Positions 1 through 5,730 are shown, numbered from the stretch's first letter. The stretch: DNA of 6,109 nucleotides from Haloarcula sp. (GCA_028275075.1 JAQCNK010000118.1:1-6109); one strand, 5' to 3'. Program-made: numbers and translations. The notes: generated by a model not told the origin, from the letters alone.

Positions 1-1061
1 GTTCGGGGGTTGGTGAACGTGAACTCCTCACCGTTCTTGTACGCCTCCATGAAGCCGTCGGTGATGCCGACGGAGATGTTGAAATTCGAGAGGTGTCCCT
101 CGACAGCGTTACGGAGGTGCTTGGGCACCTTGCCGTCCTCGTCGATTAGCTCGCGGGCCTCCTCAAGGGCTTCGGCGAAGGAGTTGTGTGTGAAGTCGTC
201 GGGATCGTTCAGACGCAGGGTCTCGGCCAGGGAGACGTCCTTGTTTTTCGAATGGATGAACTGGATGACATCCGGGTGGGAGACGCGCATGACACCCATC
301 TGGGCGCCCCGCCGGGCACCGCCCTGTGCGATCGTCTCGCACATCTGGTCGTAGGTCCGCATGAACGTGATGGGACCGGAGGCGATACCACCGGTCGAAC
401 CGACAGGGTCGCCGTATGGGCGGAGCTTCCAGAACGCATAGCCCATCCCGCCGCCGGACTGGAACACCTGGGCGGCTTCCTTGGCTGTCTGGTGGATGTC
501 GTCGATGTCGTCGGCCGGCGAGTCGACGAAACACGCAGAGAGCTGCTGGAGCTCGTCGCCGGCGTTCATCAGGGTCGGGGAGTTCGGCATAAAGGAGAGC
601 GACTCCATCTGGTCTTGGAACGAGTCGCTCATCTCTTCGACGTGGTCCCGGACGGCGTCGGGTAGCTCCGGAACGATGGTGTCGTAGGCGAACTTGTTGA
701 CGTTGTAGACCGACAGTGTCGTCTCGACGTCGTCGTCTGCAGTCGTGCCTTTGCCGAAGACTTCGGCGGCGAGTTCGTCCCGGCGCGGGTGGTCGGGCTT
801 GAGTTGGTCGGGCGTGACCGTGATGTCGATGTCCTGCTTGTCGGCCTCGAAGACGGCCTCGGCGAGCGCGATGTTCTTCGCGACCCGCTCGAAGAGGTCT
901 TCCGGGCTTTCGATGAGGTCCCCGTTCGAATCCTTCCGGAGGTATCGGGCGGGCAGGATGTTGTTGTAAGCGTTACCTGTCAGCCGATCTTCGAGGGTCT
1001 CTCCCTCGGTGCGCTTGATCGGCAGGGTGAGGTCGTCGGCGCTGAGTTCCGCATCACTCAT
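1..1061 (-). CDS. nrdJ: Class II (adenosylcobalamin-dependent) ribonucleotide reductase, N-terminal part
   Basis: Reduces ribonucleotides to deoxyribonucleotides in the cytoplasm, using a radical generated from coenzyme B12. The gene starts at ATG 1061 and runs off the left edge, leaving 353 complete codons. The N-terminus ([15 protein letters not shown], residues 27-41) enters the reductase fold directly, so there is no N-terminal ATP-cone. Visible family motifs are [11 protein letters not shown] (158-168), SACFV with the presumed redox Cys177, [13 protein letters not shown] (203-215), [14 protein letters not shown] (222-235), [19 protein letters not shown] (246-264) and [12 protein letters not shown] (327-338). 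The active-site NxCxE segment and C-terminal cysteines lie outside. No intein interrupts the visible part, although inteins are known in some haloarchaeal RNRs. The start is supported by GGAGG 8 nt upstream. The protein is acidic like its neighbours. The class II assignment is firm from motif style; a class I large subunit is much less likely. Confidence 0.95.
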   Translation of the reverse strand, partial: MSDAELSADDLTLPIKRTEGETLEDRLTGNAYNNILPARYLRKDSNGDLIESPEDLFERVAKNIALAEAVFEADKQDIDITVTPDQLKPDHPRRDELAAEVFGKGTTADDDVETTLSVYNVNKFAYDTIVPELPDAVRDHVEEMSDSFQDQMESLSFMPNSPTLMNAGDELQQLSACFVDSPADDIDDIHQTAKEAAQVFQSGGGMGYAFWKLRPYGDPVGSTGGIASGPITFMRTYDQMCETIAQGGARRGAQMGVMRVSHPDVIQFIHSKNKDVSLAETLRLNDPDDFTHNSFAEALEEARELIDEDGKVPKHLRNAVEGHLSNFNISVGITDGFMEAYKNGEEFTFTNPR

Positions 1062-1095
1062 CTGTCTGTCCTCCGTCGACAGCGGGGCGCTGTCG
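1062..1095 (-). promoter_or_regulatory. nrdJ leader hairpin and Shine-Dalgarno, possible RNA switch
   Basis: Read on the minus strand, CGACAGC (1095-1089) and GCTGTCG (1083-1077) form a perfect 7-bp stem with a 5-nt GCCCC loop. The Shine-Dalgarno GGAGG (1074-1070) begins 2 nt after the stem and lies 8 nt before the ATG. The 3' arm contains CTGTC (1082-1078), which can instead pair with GACAG at 1070-1066 or 1066-1062. The first of these folds puts most of the Shine-Dalgarno in a 7-nt loop. The pairings are seen directly; regulation is inference. Confidence 0.4.
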
Positions 1096-1164
1096 GACGA
1101 TACGGCGGTCTGGGGTTCTCTGAGTTCCGGTCATTTGTGACGGCGAATAACTGTTCATCGATGT

Positions 1165-1175
1165 CCTATAAGCTT
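1165..1175 (-). promoter_or_regulatory. Candidate TATA box for nrdJ
   Basis: Minus-strand AAGCTTATAGG is the best AT-rich, TATA-like box within 150 nt upstream of nrdJ. A start about 25 nt downstream would fall near 1145 and give a leader of roughly 80 nt. That suits a gene with a clear Shine-Dalgarno rather than a leaderless one. The upstream BRE match (AAAACAC) is only fair. Confidence 0.4.
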
Positions 1176-1351
1176 GTGTTTTGATACTGGGCGGCGGCAA
1201 CCGCAGTTGATACGCAGTAGCAACTACGGTGGTTGTGGATCGTGCGTGGCGGCCCGGACCCGGGCGCGTATGCCCAACGAACGGATGGACCGCGCGTGGC
1301 CACTAGCAGTGCTGGTTGCGTGTTAATAGTACGCAGACCGTGGTGAAAGTG

Positions 1352-1377
1352 AAAACCGCACCTCTGGAACCACCAGA
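1352..1377 (-). terminator. Terminator-like hairpin plus T-run after trpG
   Basis: On the minus strand TCTGG-TGGTT-CCAGA (1377-1363) is a perfect 5-bp stem with a 5-nt loop. Seven nt later comes a pyrimidine tract with TTTT (1355-1352) and TTT. A second 5-bp hairpin (1408-1392) lies just before it in the direction of trp transcription. Archaeal termination depends mainly on T-rich tracts, so the T-run may matter more than the stem. Use of this site would give trpG a 3' UTR of about 170 nt. Confidence 0.3.
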
Positions 1378-1525
1378 CATCGGTAGTACATCCAGTGGAA
1401 ATGACTGGGGGGTTTCGGGTGGAGATTATCCCCACAGCGGATGCAATATTTGCCTGATAGCCCTACCGACGTAGTTCAATGCACATCCGACCCTGGGCAC
1501 GTGTGCGGTCGGTGTGTGAGTGGTT

Positions 1526-2155
1526 TCAACTGGTGCTAGAGAGCCCAGCGAGGAAGTTCTCGATGACATCGTGCCCGACAGCCGTCAGCACGGATTCGGG
1601 GTGGAACTGAACGGCCTCGATGGGGTAGTCGCGATGGCGCACGCCCATCACCAACTCTGTCCCCCCATCAGTGGTTGTCGTCGCCGAGACGACGAACTCT
1701 TCGGGCACTTCGGTCGCAACCAGTGAGTGGTAGCGCCCGCCCTGTAACCCCTGCTCCAGCCCGGCAAAGACGCCCTCACCGTCGTGGCCGATCGGGAAGG
1801 CCTTCCCGTGAATTGGATCGGGTGCACGGCCGACCGTCCCACCGTAGGCGTAGACGGCCGCTTCAAGCCCGAGACAGACACCCAGCGTCGGCGTCTCGGG
1901 GCTTATCTCGCGGAGCACGTCCATCGTCACGCCCACATCGCGGTCGTTTTTCGGGTGACCCGGGCCCGGCGAGATAACGATTGCGTCCGGATCGAACGCC
2001 CGCACGTCGTCCAGTGTCGCCGTGTTCCGGACGACTTCGGTCTCGGCGTACTCTGAGACGTACTCGACGAGGTTGTAGGTGAACGAATCGAAGTTGTCGA
2101 TGAAGAGGACGCGAGGCTGCTCGCCGGTCGCGTCACTCACCGCGTCTGCGCTCAT
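1526..2155 (-). CDS. trpG: Anthranilate synthase component II (glutamine amidotransferase)
   Basis: Hydrolyses glutamine and passes ammonia to TrpE for anthranilate synthesis; a cytoplasmic class I amidotransferase. It has 209 residues, a normal single-domain length. Motifs in order are DNFDSFTYNL (20-29), SPGPGHP (62-68), GVCLG with nucleophile Cys94 (92-96), PIHGK (114-118), RYHSL (141-145) and FHPES with His185 and Glu187 of the triad (184-188). Residues 97-98 are Leu-Glu where most TrpG proteins have His-Gln. PabA is the main alternative, but the position directly behind trpE favours TrpG. The ATG overlaps the trpE stop as ATGA, and a perfect GGAGGTG lies 5 nt upstream inside trpE. It is the last gene of the operon. 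Confidence 0.96.
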   Translation of the reverse strand: MSADAVSDATGEQPRVLFIDNFDSFTYNLVEYVSEYAETEVVRNTATLDDVRAFDPDAIVISPGPGHPKNDRDVGVTMDVLREISPETPTLGVCLGLEAAVYAYGGTVGRAPDPIHGKAFPIGHDGEGVFAGLEQGLQGGRYHSLVATEVPEEFVVSATTTTDGGTELVMGVRHRDYPIEAVQFHPESVLTAVGHDVIENFLAGLSSTS

Positions 2156-3780
2156 TGCTCCACCTCCGCGCCGCCGTCGGTCGGTTCAACCCCGCCGTCA
2201 TCGCGCTCAATACGTTCGACAGCCGCCAGCACGCCGTCCATCTTCTGCTCGGTCTCGACGTACTCGCTCTCCGGGTCCGAATCCGCGACGATACCGGCCC
2301 CGGCCTGGACCGTGATTCGGTCGTGGCTCCCAGTCCCGTCGGGCAGTGCGACGCCTTCCTCGACCGTCGCCGACCGGATGACGATGGCGAAATCGGTGTC
2401 ACCGCCCCAGTCGAAGTAGCCTACGCCACCACCGTATGGACCCCGTGGCGACCGCTCCAGTTCGTCGATAATCTCCATGGCGCGAATTTTCGGCGCCCCT
2501 GATAGCGTCCCGGCGGGGAACGTCGCTCTGGCCGCGTCGAAGGTGTCCTTCTCGGGCGCCAGTGTCCCGGTCACAGTGGACTCGATATGCTGGACGTGGC
2601 TGTACTTCAGGACGTTCATGAACTCCTCGACGCGGACGCTTCCGGCCTCGGCGACCCGGCGAACGTCATTGCGCGCTAGATCGACCAGCATCGTGTGTTC
2701 GGCCCGCTCTTTCCCGTCAGCGAGCATCTCGCCGGCCAGCCGGCGGTCCTCGACAGGTGAGTTGCCGCGTGAGCAAGTGCCTGCGATAGGGTTTGAGACG
2801 ACACGGTCACCGGCGACCGAGACCAGCGTCTCCGGGCTAGCACCGACGATGCTCAGATCGTCGTAGCCGAGCAGGTACATATACGGCGAGGGGTTGATCT
2901 CCCGCAGCGCCGCGTACAACCCCAGCGGATCGACATCGCCGTACAGTTCGCGGGTCCGAGAGATAACGCCCTGGTAGATGTCGCCCGAGAGGACATACTC
3001 CTTGGCGCGAGCGACAGCGTCCTCGTACTCGTCTTTCGGACCGGCAACCTCGGCCTCACGGCTGAAGCCACCGGTTGCGAGCGGCTCAGCCGTCGACAGC
3101 GTCGTCTCGACACGCTCTGCTTCGGCTTCGAGGGCGTCGTAGCGTTCGCCGGCGTCCTCGTCGGCGCGGATGGCGGGTGTGAAAACCAACTCGACGGCTT
3201 CTTCGGCGTGATCAAACCGTAGCGTCGACGTCGTCAGGACGAACTGTGCGTCGGGGAACCGCGAGTCAGGCCGCTCCATCCCGACTTCGTCGAGCCAGAG
3301 GTCGTAGACGGCGTCGTAGCCGAGAAAACCAACCAGCCCACCCTCCAGGTGTTGGCGCTCCATCTCGGGGAACCCACGCAGTTCAACATCCGGCATCGCC
3401 GCCCGCAACTCCCCGACCACGTCACTGCCGCCGGTGGTCACGAGATCCGCGTACCGCTCGTCGAACACGTCGACCTCGCTGTCGTCGCCCGTGACGGTGA
3501 CCACGGCACGCGGCTCGTAGCCCACGAAGGAAAAGCGGGCATGCCGGTCGTCCGTCTCGGGGGCGAAAGCGCCGTCGGGGTCGCTGGAGGCGACCTTCTC
3601 GGCGCTCTCCAGCAGGAAGGTGTAGTCGCTCTCGGTGGCGTCGCTCGTTCGTCCCGAGAGGGCGGCGTACGCCGACAGCGGTTCGACATCGACATCGAGT
3701 TCCGCCGCCGCCCGCACCACGACCGGTCGGTCGGCCTGGGCGTGTTCGACGAACGCCTCACGAGAGAGATCGAGCGTCAT
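2152..3780 (-). CDS. trpE: Anthranilate synthase component I
   Basis: Converts chorismate to anthranilate using ammonia from TrpG; the committed, normally feedback-inhibited step. It has 542 residues, close to the family norm. The N-terminal domain carries LLES (56-59) and the catalytic domain NPSPYM (296-301). Mutations in these two regions relieve tryptophan inhibition in bacterial TrpE, so feedback control is probably retained. The chorismate-binding domain shows GASPE (313-317), PIAGT (331-335), ERAEHTMLVDLARND (358-372), HIES (398-401), FPAGTLSGAPKIRAMEII (421-438), GPYGGGVGYFDW (447-458) and QAGAGIVADSDPE (492-504). Cys336 follows PIAGT where Arg is common. The C-terminal 15 residues are a low-complexity acidic tail that also encodes the trpG Shine-Dalgarno. 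The start overlaps the trpF stop (ATGA), with GGAGGGG 5 nt upstream. PabB is a weaker alternative given the neighbours. Confidence 0.96.
   Translation of the reverse strand: MTLDLSREAFVEHAQADRPVVVRAAAELDVDVEPLSAYAALSGRTSDATESDYTFLLESAEKVASSDPDGAFAPETDDRHARFSFVGYEPRAVVTVTGDDSEVDVFDERYADLVTTGGSDVVGELRAAMPDVELRGFPEMERQHLEGGLVGFLGYDAVYDLWLDEVGMERPDSRFPDAQFVLTTSTLRFDHAEEAVELVFTPAIRADEDAGERYDALEAEAERVETTLSTAEPLATGGFSREAEVAGPKDEYEDAVARAKEYVLSGDIYQGVISRTRELYGDVDPLGLYAALREINPSPYMYLLGYDDLSIVGASPETLVSVAGDRVVSNPIAGTCSRGNSPVEDRRLAGEMLADGKERAEHTMLVDLARNDVRRVAEAGSVRVEEFMNVLKYSHVQHIESTVTGTLAPEKDTFDAARATFPAGTLSGAPKIRAMEIIDELERSPRGPYGGGVGYFDWGGDTDFAIVIRSATVEEGVALPDGTGSHDRITVQAGAGIVADSDPESEYVETEQKMDGVLAAVERIERDDGGVEPTDGGAEVEQ
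2161..2167 (-). promoter_or_regulatory. Strong Shine-Dalgarno of trpG inside trpE
   Basis: Minus-strand GGAGGTG, 5 nt before the trpG ATG, matches the expected archaeal 16S 3' end over seven bases. It lies in the codons of the acidic TrpE tail (GGAEVEQ). It allows independent initiation on trpG in addition to coupling through the ATGA overlap, which would help keep TrpG in step with TrpE. Confidence 0.7.
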
Positions 3781-4478
3781 GCCGACCCCTCCGTATCCGC
3801 AGTCGCGTTCGCGACGAACGCCTGAACTGCGTCGTGGTCTTTCATGCCGCCAGCCTGTTCTACGCCGTCGTTCCGCTGCGCTTCACGGCGAGCATCGCGG
3901 TCGCTCGGTGACCGCTCAACCCCGCTTGCGGTGTCAACAGCGAACGGGTTGACGGTGCGGACGGCCGCAGCGACGTTGTCCGGGGCGAGCCCGCCGGCCA
4001 GAATCACGGGCACGTCGAGACTGCCGACAATCTCACGCGTGCGCTCCCAGTCGTGGGTCTCGCCGGTGCCTCCGGCACCCGCCTCGTCGACCGAATCCAC
4101 CAGCAGTGCGTCGGCGTGGTCGGCGTAGGCCTCGATATCGTCGGCCCCGACATCGACCACGGCAATCACCTGCTGGCCCACGCGTCGGGAGAGGGCACCC
4201 AGTTCCGCTGGGTCGAGCCCGTCGTGGACCTGGACGGCGTCGGGTCCGATCTCGTCGACTCGGTTAACTGCCTGCTGTACCGTCGTCGGCATCGTCACCA
4301 GCACGCTGGTCACGAGCGGCGGCACGCCAGCGACGAGCGACTCCGCGGTGGCCTCGTCGACCTTGCGGGGCGTATCGACCGGAACCCCGTGGATGACGCC
4401 GACAGCATCAGCGCCGGCCCCGACGACGGCCCCTCGGTCCGCCTCGTTCGTTACACCACAGATTTTTACTCGCGTCAT
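3777..4478 (-). CDS. trpF: Phosphoribosylanthranilate isomerase
   Basis: Isomerises N-(5'-phosphoribosyl)anthranilate to CdRP (Amadori rearrangement), the third step of the pathway; a cytoplasmic (beta/alpha)8 barrel. Catalytic Cys7 lies in VKICG and the general acid Asp128 in LLVDS. GGTGETHDW (136-144), ILAGGLAPDNV (159-169) and DTASGVE (182-188) form the C-terminal phosphate-binding side. It has 233 residues against about 200-215 for most TrpF. The excess is explained by about 19 hydrophilic residues (192-210) inserted after SGVERSP and before GMKD. The reading frame is intact through the insertion. The start overlaps the trpD stop as ATGA. A GGAGG lies rather far upstream (13 nt), so coupling to trpD translation is likely important. 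Confidence 0.95.
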   Translation of the reverse strand: MTRVKICGVTNEADRGAVVGAGADAVGVIHGVPVDTPRKVDEATAESLVAGVPPLVTSVLVTMPTTVQQAVNRVDEIGPDAVQVHDGLDPAELGALSRRVGQQVIAVVDVGADDIEAYADHADALLVDSVDEAGAGGTGETHDWERTREIVGSLDVPVILAGGLAPDNVAAAVRTVNPFAVDTASGVERSPSDRDARREAQRNDGVEQAGGMKDHDAVQAFVANATADTEGSA

Positions 4479-5470
4479 GCGCCGATTAGATCCTCCAGCT
4501 TCGCGGCGGCGTCGCCCGACTCGATAGCCTCGCGAGCGTGTTCGACGCCCGCTTCGTGGCTCTCCGCAACGCCAGCGACGTAGATAGCCGCACCCGCGTT
4601 CGCGAGGATGATGTCCCGCTTCGCGCCAGTCACGTCGCCCTCGACGATCCCGCGGAGGTCCTCGGCGTTTGCCTCTGGTGAGCCACCAGCGACAGCCTCA
4701 ATATCGCGCTGTTCGAGCCCCAGATCGGCGGGCGTGATAGTGTACTCCGAAATAGAGTCCCCGGTGACCTCTGCGACCGTCGTCTCGTCGTGAATGGCGA
4801 TCTCGTCCAGTCCACTGCCATGGACCACGAGCGCTCGTTCCGTGTCGAGGCGGGCCAGCGCCTCAGCGAGGACAGGGACGAGGTCCGGATCGTACACCCC
4901 GAGCACCTGCGCGTCAGCGCCCGCGGGATTGGTCAATGGCCCGAGGATGTTGAAGACGGTGCGCATCCCCAGTTCCTTTCGCGGGCCGATGACCGCCTTC
5001 ATCGCGGGGTGGAAGACCGGGGCGAGCATGAACCCGATGCCGTCGCGTTCGATACGTTCCTCGACAGCCGGCGGTTCCGCGTCGACGTCGACCCCTGCCA
5101 CTTCCAGCACGTCGGCGCTGCCCGACGACGACGAGACCGAGTAGTTGCCGTGTTTCGCGATTGGAACGCCCGCCCCCGCTGCAACGATGGCGCTCGTCGT
5201 CGAGACGTTGATCGTGTTGTAGTCGTCGCCGCCGGTGCCGCAGGTATCGACCAGGCCCTCGCGGTCGGGCTGGATAGTTCGGGCCGCATCGCGCATCCCT
5301 TGTGCGAAGCCTGCGATCTCCGCCTCCGTCTCCCCCTTGGCCCGTAACGCCGACAGCAGCGCCCCGATCTGGGCCTCGGTGGCGTCTTCGAAGACGAGCG
5401 TCGCGACCTCGCGTGCCTCGTCCTGTGTCAGGTCCTCACCGTCAGTAACACGCTCGATGTAATCCTGCAT
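4475..5470 (-). CDS. trpD: Anthranilate phosphoribosyltransferase
   Basis: Transfers phosphoribosyl from PRPP to anthranilate, the second step of tryptophan synthesis. It has 331 residues, a typical length. An N-terminal helical domain (about 1-70) precedes the PRPP site: DTCGTGGD (75-82), NVSTTSA (88-94), KHGN (106-109) and SGSADVLE (116-123). The anthranilate-binding Arg equivalent is Arg170 in MRTVFNILGPLTNP (169-182), and the metal-binding Asp222-Glu223 pair lies in GLDEIA. Tyr110 follows KHGN where Arg is usual. The frame is open upstream to 5743, but that extension crosses the tRNA gene and encodes no family sequence. ATG 5470 has GGTGA 5 nt upstream and begins the conserved domain. It is the first gene of the operon. 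Bacterial fusions to trpG are not seen here. A thymidine phosphorylase-type paralogue is excluded by the motifs and context. Confidence 0.96.
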   Translation of the reverse strand: MQDYIERVTDGEDLTQDEAREVATLVFEDATEAQIGALLSALRAKGETEAEIAGFAQGMRDAARTIQPDREGLVDTCGTGGDDYNTINVSTTSAIVAAGAGVPIAKHGNYSVSSSSGSADVLEVAGVDVDAEPPAVEERIERDGIGFMLAPVFHPAMKAVIGPRKELGMRTVFNILGPLTNPAGADAQVLGVYDPDLVPVLAEALARLDTERALVVHGSGLDEIAIHDETTVAEVTGDSISEYTITPADLGLEQRDIEAVAGGSPEANAEDLRGIVEGDVTGAKRDIILANAGAAIYVAGVAESHEAGVEHAREAIESGDAAAKLEDLIGA

Positions 5471-5475
5471 AGTGG

Positions 5476-5480
5476 TCACC
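5476..5480 (-). promoter_or_regulatory. Shine-Dalgarno deciding the trpD start
   Basis: Minus-strand GGTGA, 5 nt before ATG 5470, matches the 3' part of the haloarchaeal Shine-Dalgarno (GGAGGTGA). It supports this start over longer versions of the frame. The motif sits inside the near-palindrome TGGTGACCA (5481-5473). Confidence 0.55.
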
Positions 5481-5502
5481 AATGGTCTTTTTCGTGTTGT
5501 GA

Positions 5503-5530
5503 TGTACAAATCTGCACACTGACTTAAGCC
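5503..5530 (-). promoter_or_regulatory. Candidate trpDFEG promoter with TGTACA palindrome
   Basis: The minus-strand box GGCTTAAG (5530-5523) resembles a haloarchaeal TATA element, with CCGATA upstream as a poor BRE. A start about 22-27 nt downstream falls near 5498-5503, giving a leader of around 30 nt with no room for a Trp-rich leader peptide. Bacterial-type attenuation is therefore unlikely. The 6-bp palindrome TGTACA (5503-5508) lies at the predicted start. In Methanothermobacter the repressor TrpY binds boxes with this consensus. Whether a comparable regulator acts here is inference. Confidence 0.4.
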
Positions 5531-5583
5531 TATCGGGGCCAGCGCCGTTCTCGATGTGTGGGCCGAACCAACAGACGCCGTAC

Positions 5584-5615
5584 GGGTACTGAATTCGAAA
5601 CCTTCAATTGTACCC
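5584..5615. repeat. 13-bp imperfect inverted repeat upstream of tRNA-Val
   Basis: Arms are GGGTAC-tg-AATT-c-GAA (5584-5599) and TTC-AATT-GTACCC (5603-5615) around a 3-nt loop. All 13 paired bases match and only the left arm carries bulges (TG and C). It covers the probable tRNA promoter box, so it may be a protein-binding dyad or a cruciform-prone site rather than a transcribed hairpin. Confidence 0.5.
5596..5609 (+). promoter_or_regulatory. Candidate BRE/TATA promoter of tRNA-Val
   Basis: CGAAA (5596-5600) resembles an archaeal BRE and is followed by the AT-rich box CCTTCAATT (5601-5609). Initiation about 25 nt downstream would be near 5632, leaving a 5' leader of about 15 nt for RNase P to remove. 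The TATA match is imperfect. Confidence 0.4.
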
Positions 5616-5646
5616 CCCAGCAAGGATTGGTTGCACGAAGCAGCGC

Positions 5647-5721
5647 GGGTTCGTGGTCTAGGTCGGTTATGACACCTCCTTGACATGGAGGAGGCCGGCG
5701 GTTCAAATCCGCCCGAACCCA
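5647..5721 (+). tRNA. tRNA-Val (GAC)
   Basis: A 75-nt sequence folds into a full cloverleaf. The acceptor stem is GGGTTCG/CGAACCC with discriminator A5721. The D arm is GTCT/TGAC with a T-T mismatch at the last pair, and its loop contains GG (5665-5666). The anticodon stem CCTCC/GGAGG is perfect and the loop TTGACAT puts anticodon GAC at 5682-5684, reading GUC and GUU valine codons. The variable loop has 5 nt. The T stem is GGCGG/CCGCC with loop TTCAAAT. There is no intron and no encoded CCA (CTATTT follows), so CCA is added enzymatically, as is common in haloarchaea. It is divergent from trpD and convergent with the cyclase-domain gene. Confidence 0.97.
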
Positions 5722-5730
5722 CTATTTCTG

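Larger units (their letters stand above)
1062..1525. other. 464-nt gap between trpG and nrdJ without a credible gene
   Basis: No reading frame here has haloarchaeal protein character. The longest, on the minus strand, would give a Cys-, His- and Trp-rich product of 89 residues that starts on GTG and ends in the nrdJ promoter. The stretch has more A/T-rich islands than the flanking genes. Several short dyads are present: AGTTG/CAACT (1205-1225), GCCCG/CGGGC (1252-1265), TGCGT/ACGCA (1317-1335), TCTGG/CCAGA (1363-1377), CCAGT/ACTGG (1392-1408) and GCAA/TTGC (1443-1453). It must hold the trp 3' UTR and the nrdJ promoter. A small RNA is possible but I cannot identify one. Confidence 0.6.

Noticed and set aside
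1155..1185. NrdR-box (ACAC-N8-GTGT type) in the nrdJ promoter
   Set aside because: Only one half-site (TTGTGT on the plus strand) matches; the other half and the AT-rich centre do not.
1062..1320. Cobalamin riboswitch upstream of the B12-dependent nrdJ
   Set aside because: No recognisable B12 box or multi-stem architecture, and such riboswitches are not expected in haloarchaea.
1270..1326. 18-codon plus-strand ORF (ATG to TAA) as a possible small peptide
   Set aside because: No Shine-Dalgarno or promoter that fits, and a frame this short is expected by chance.
1166..1435. Open frame of 89 codons on the minus strand in the trpG-nrdJ gap
   Set aside because: GTG start without Shine-Dalgarno; Cys/His/Trp/Arg-rich and not acidic, unlike haloarchaeal proteins; it runs into the nrdJ TATA box.
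1498..1503. CACGTG palindrome downstream of trpG
   Set aside because: Six-base palindromes with CG are common in GC-rich DNA, and nothing in its position suggests a role.
5647..5721. tRNA as an integration site of a mobile element
   Set aside because: No second copy of the tRNA 3' end, no integrase and no compositional break are seen in the window.
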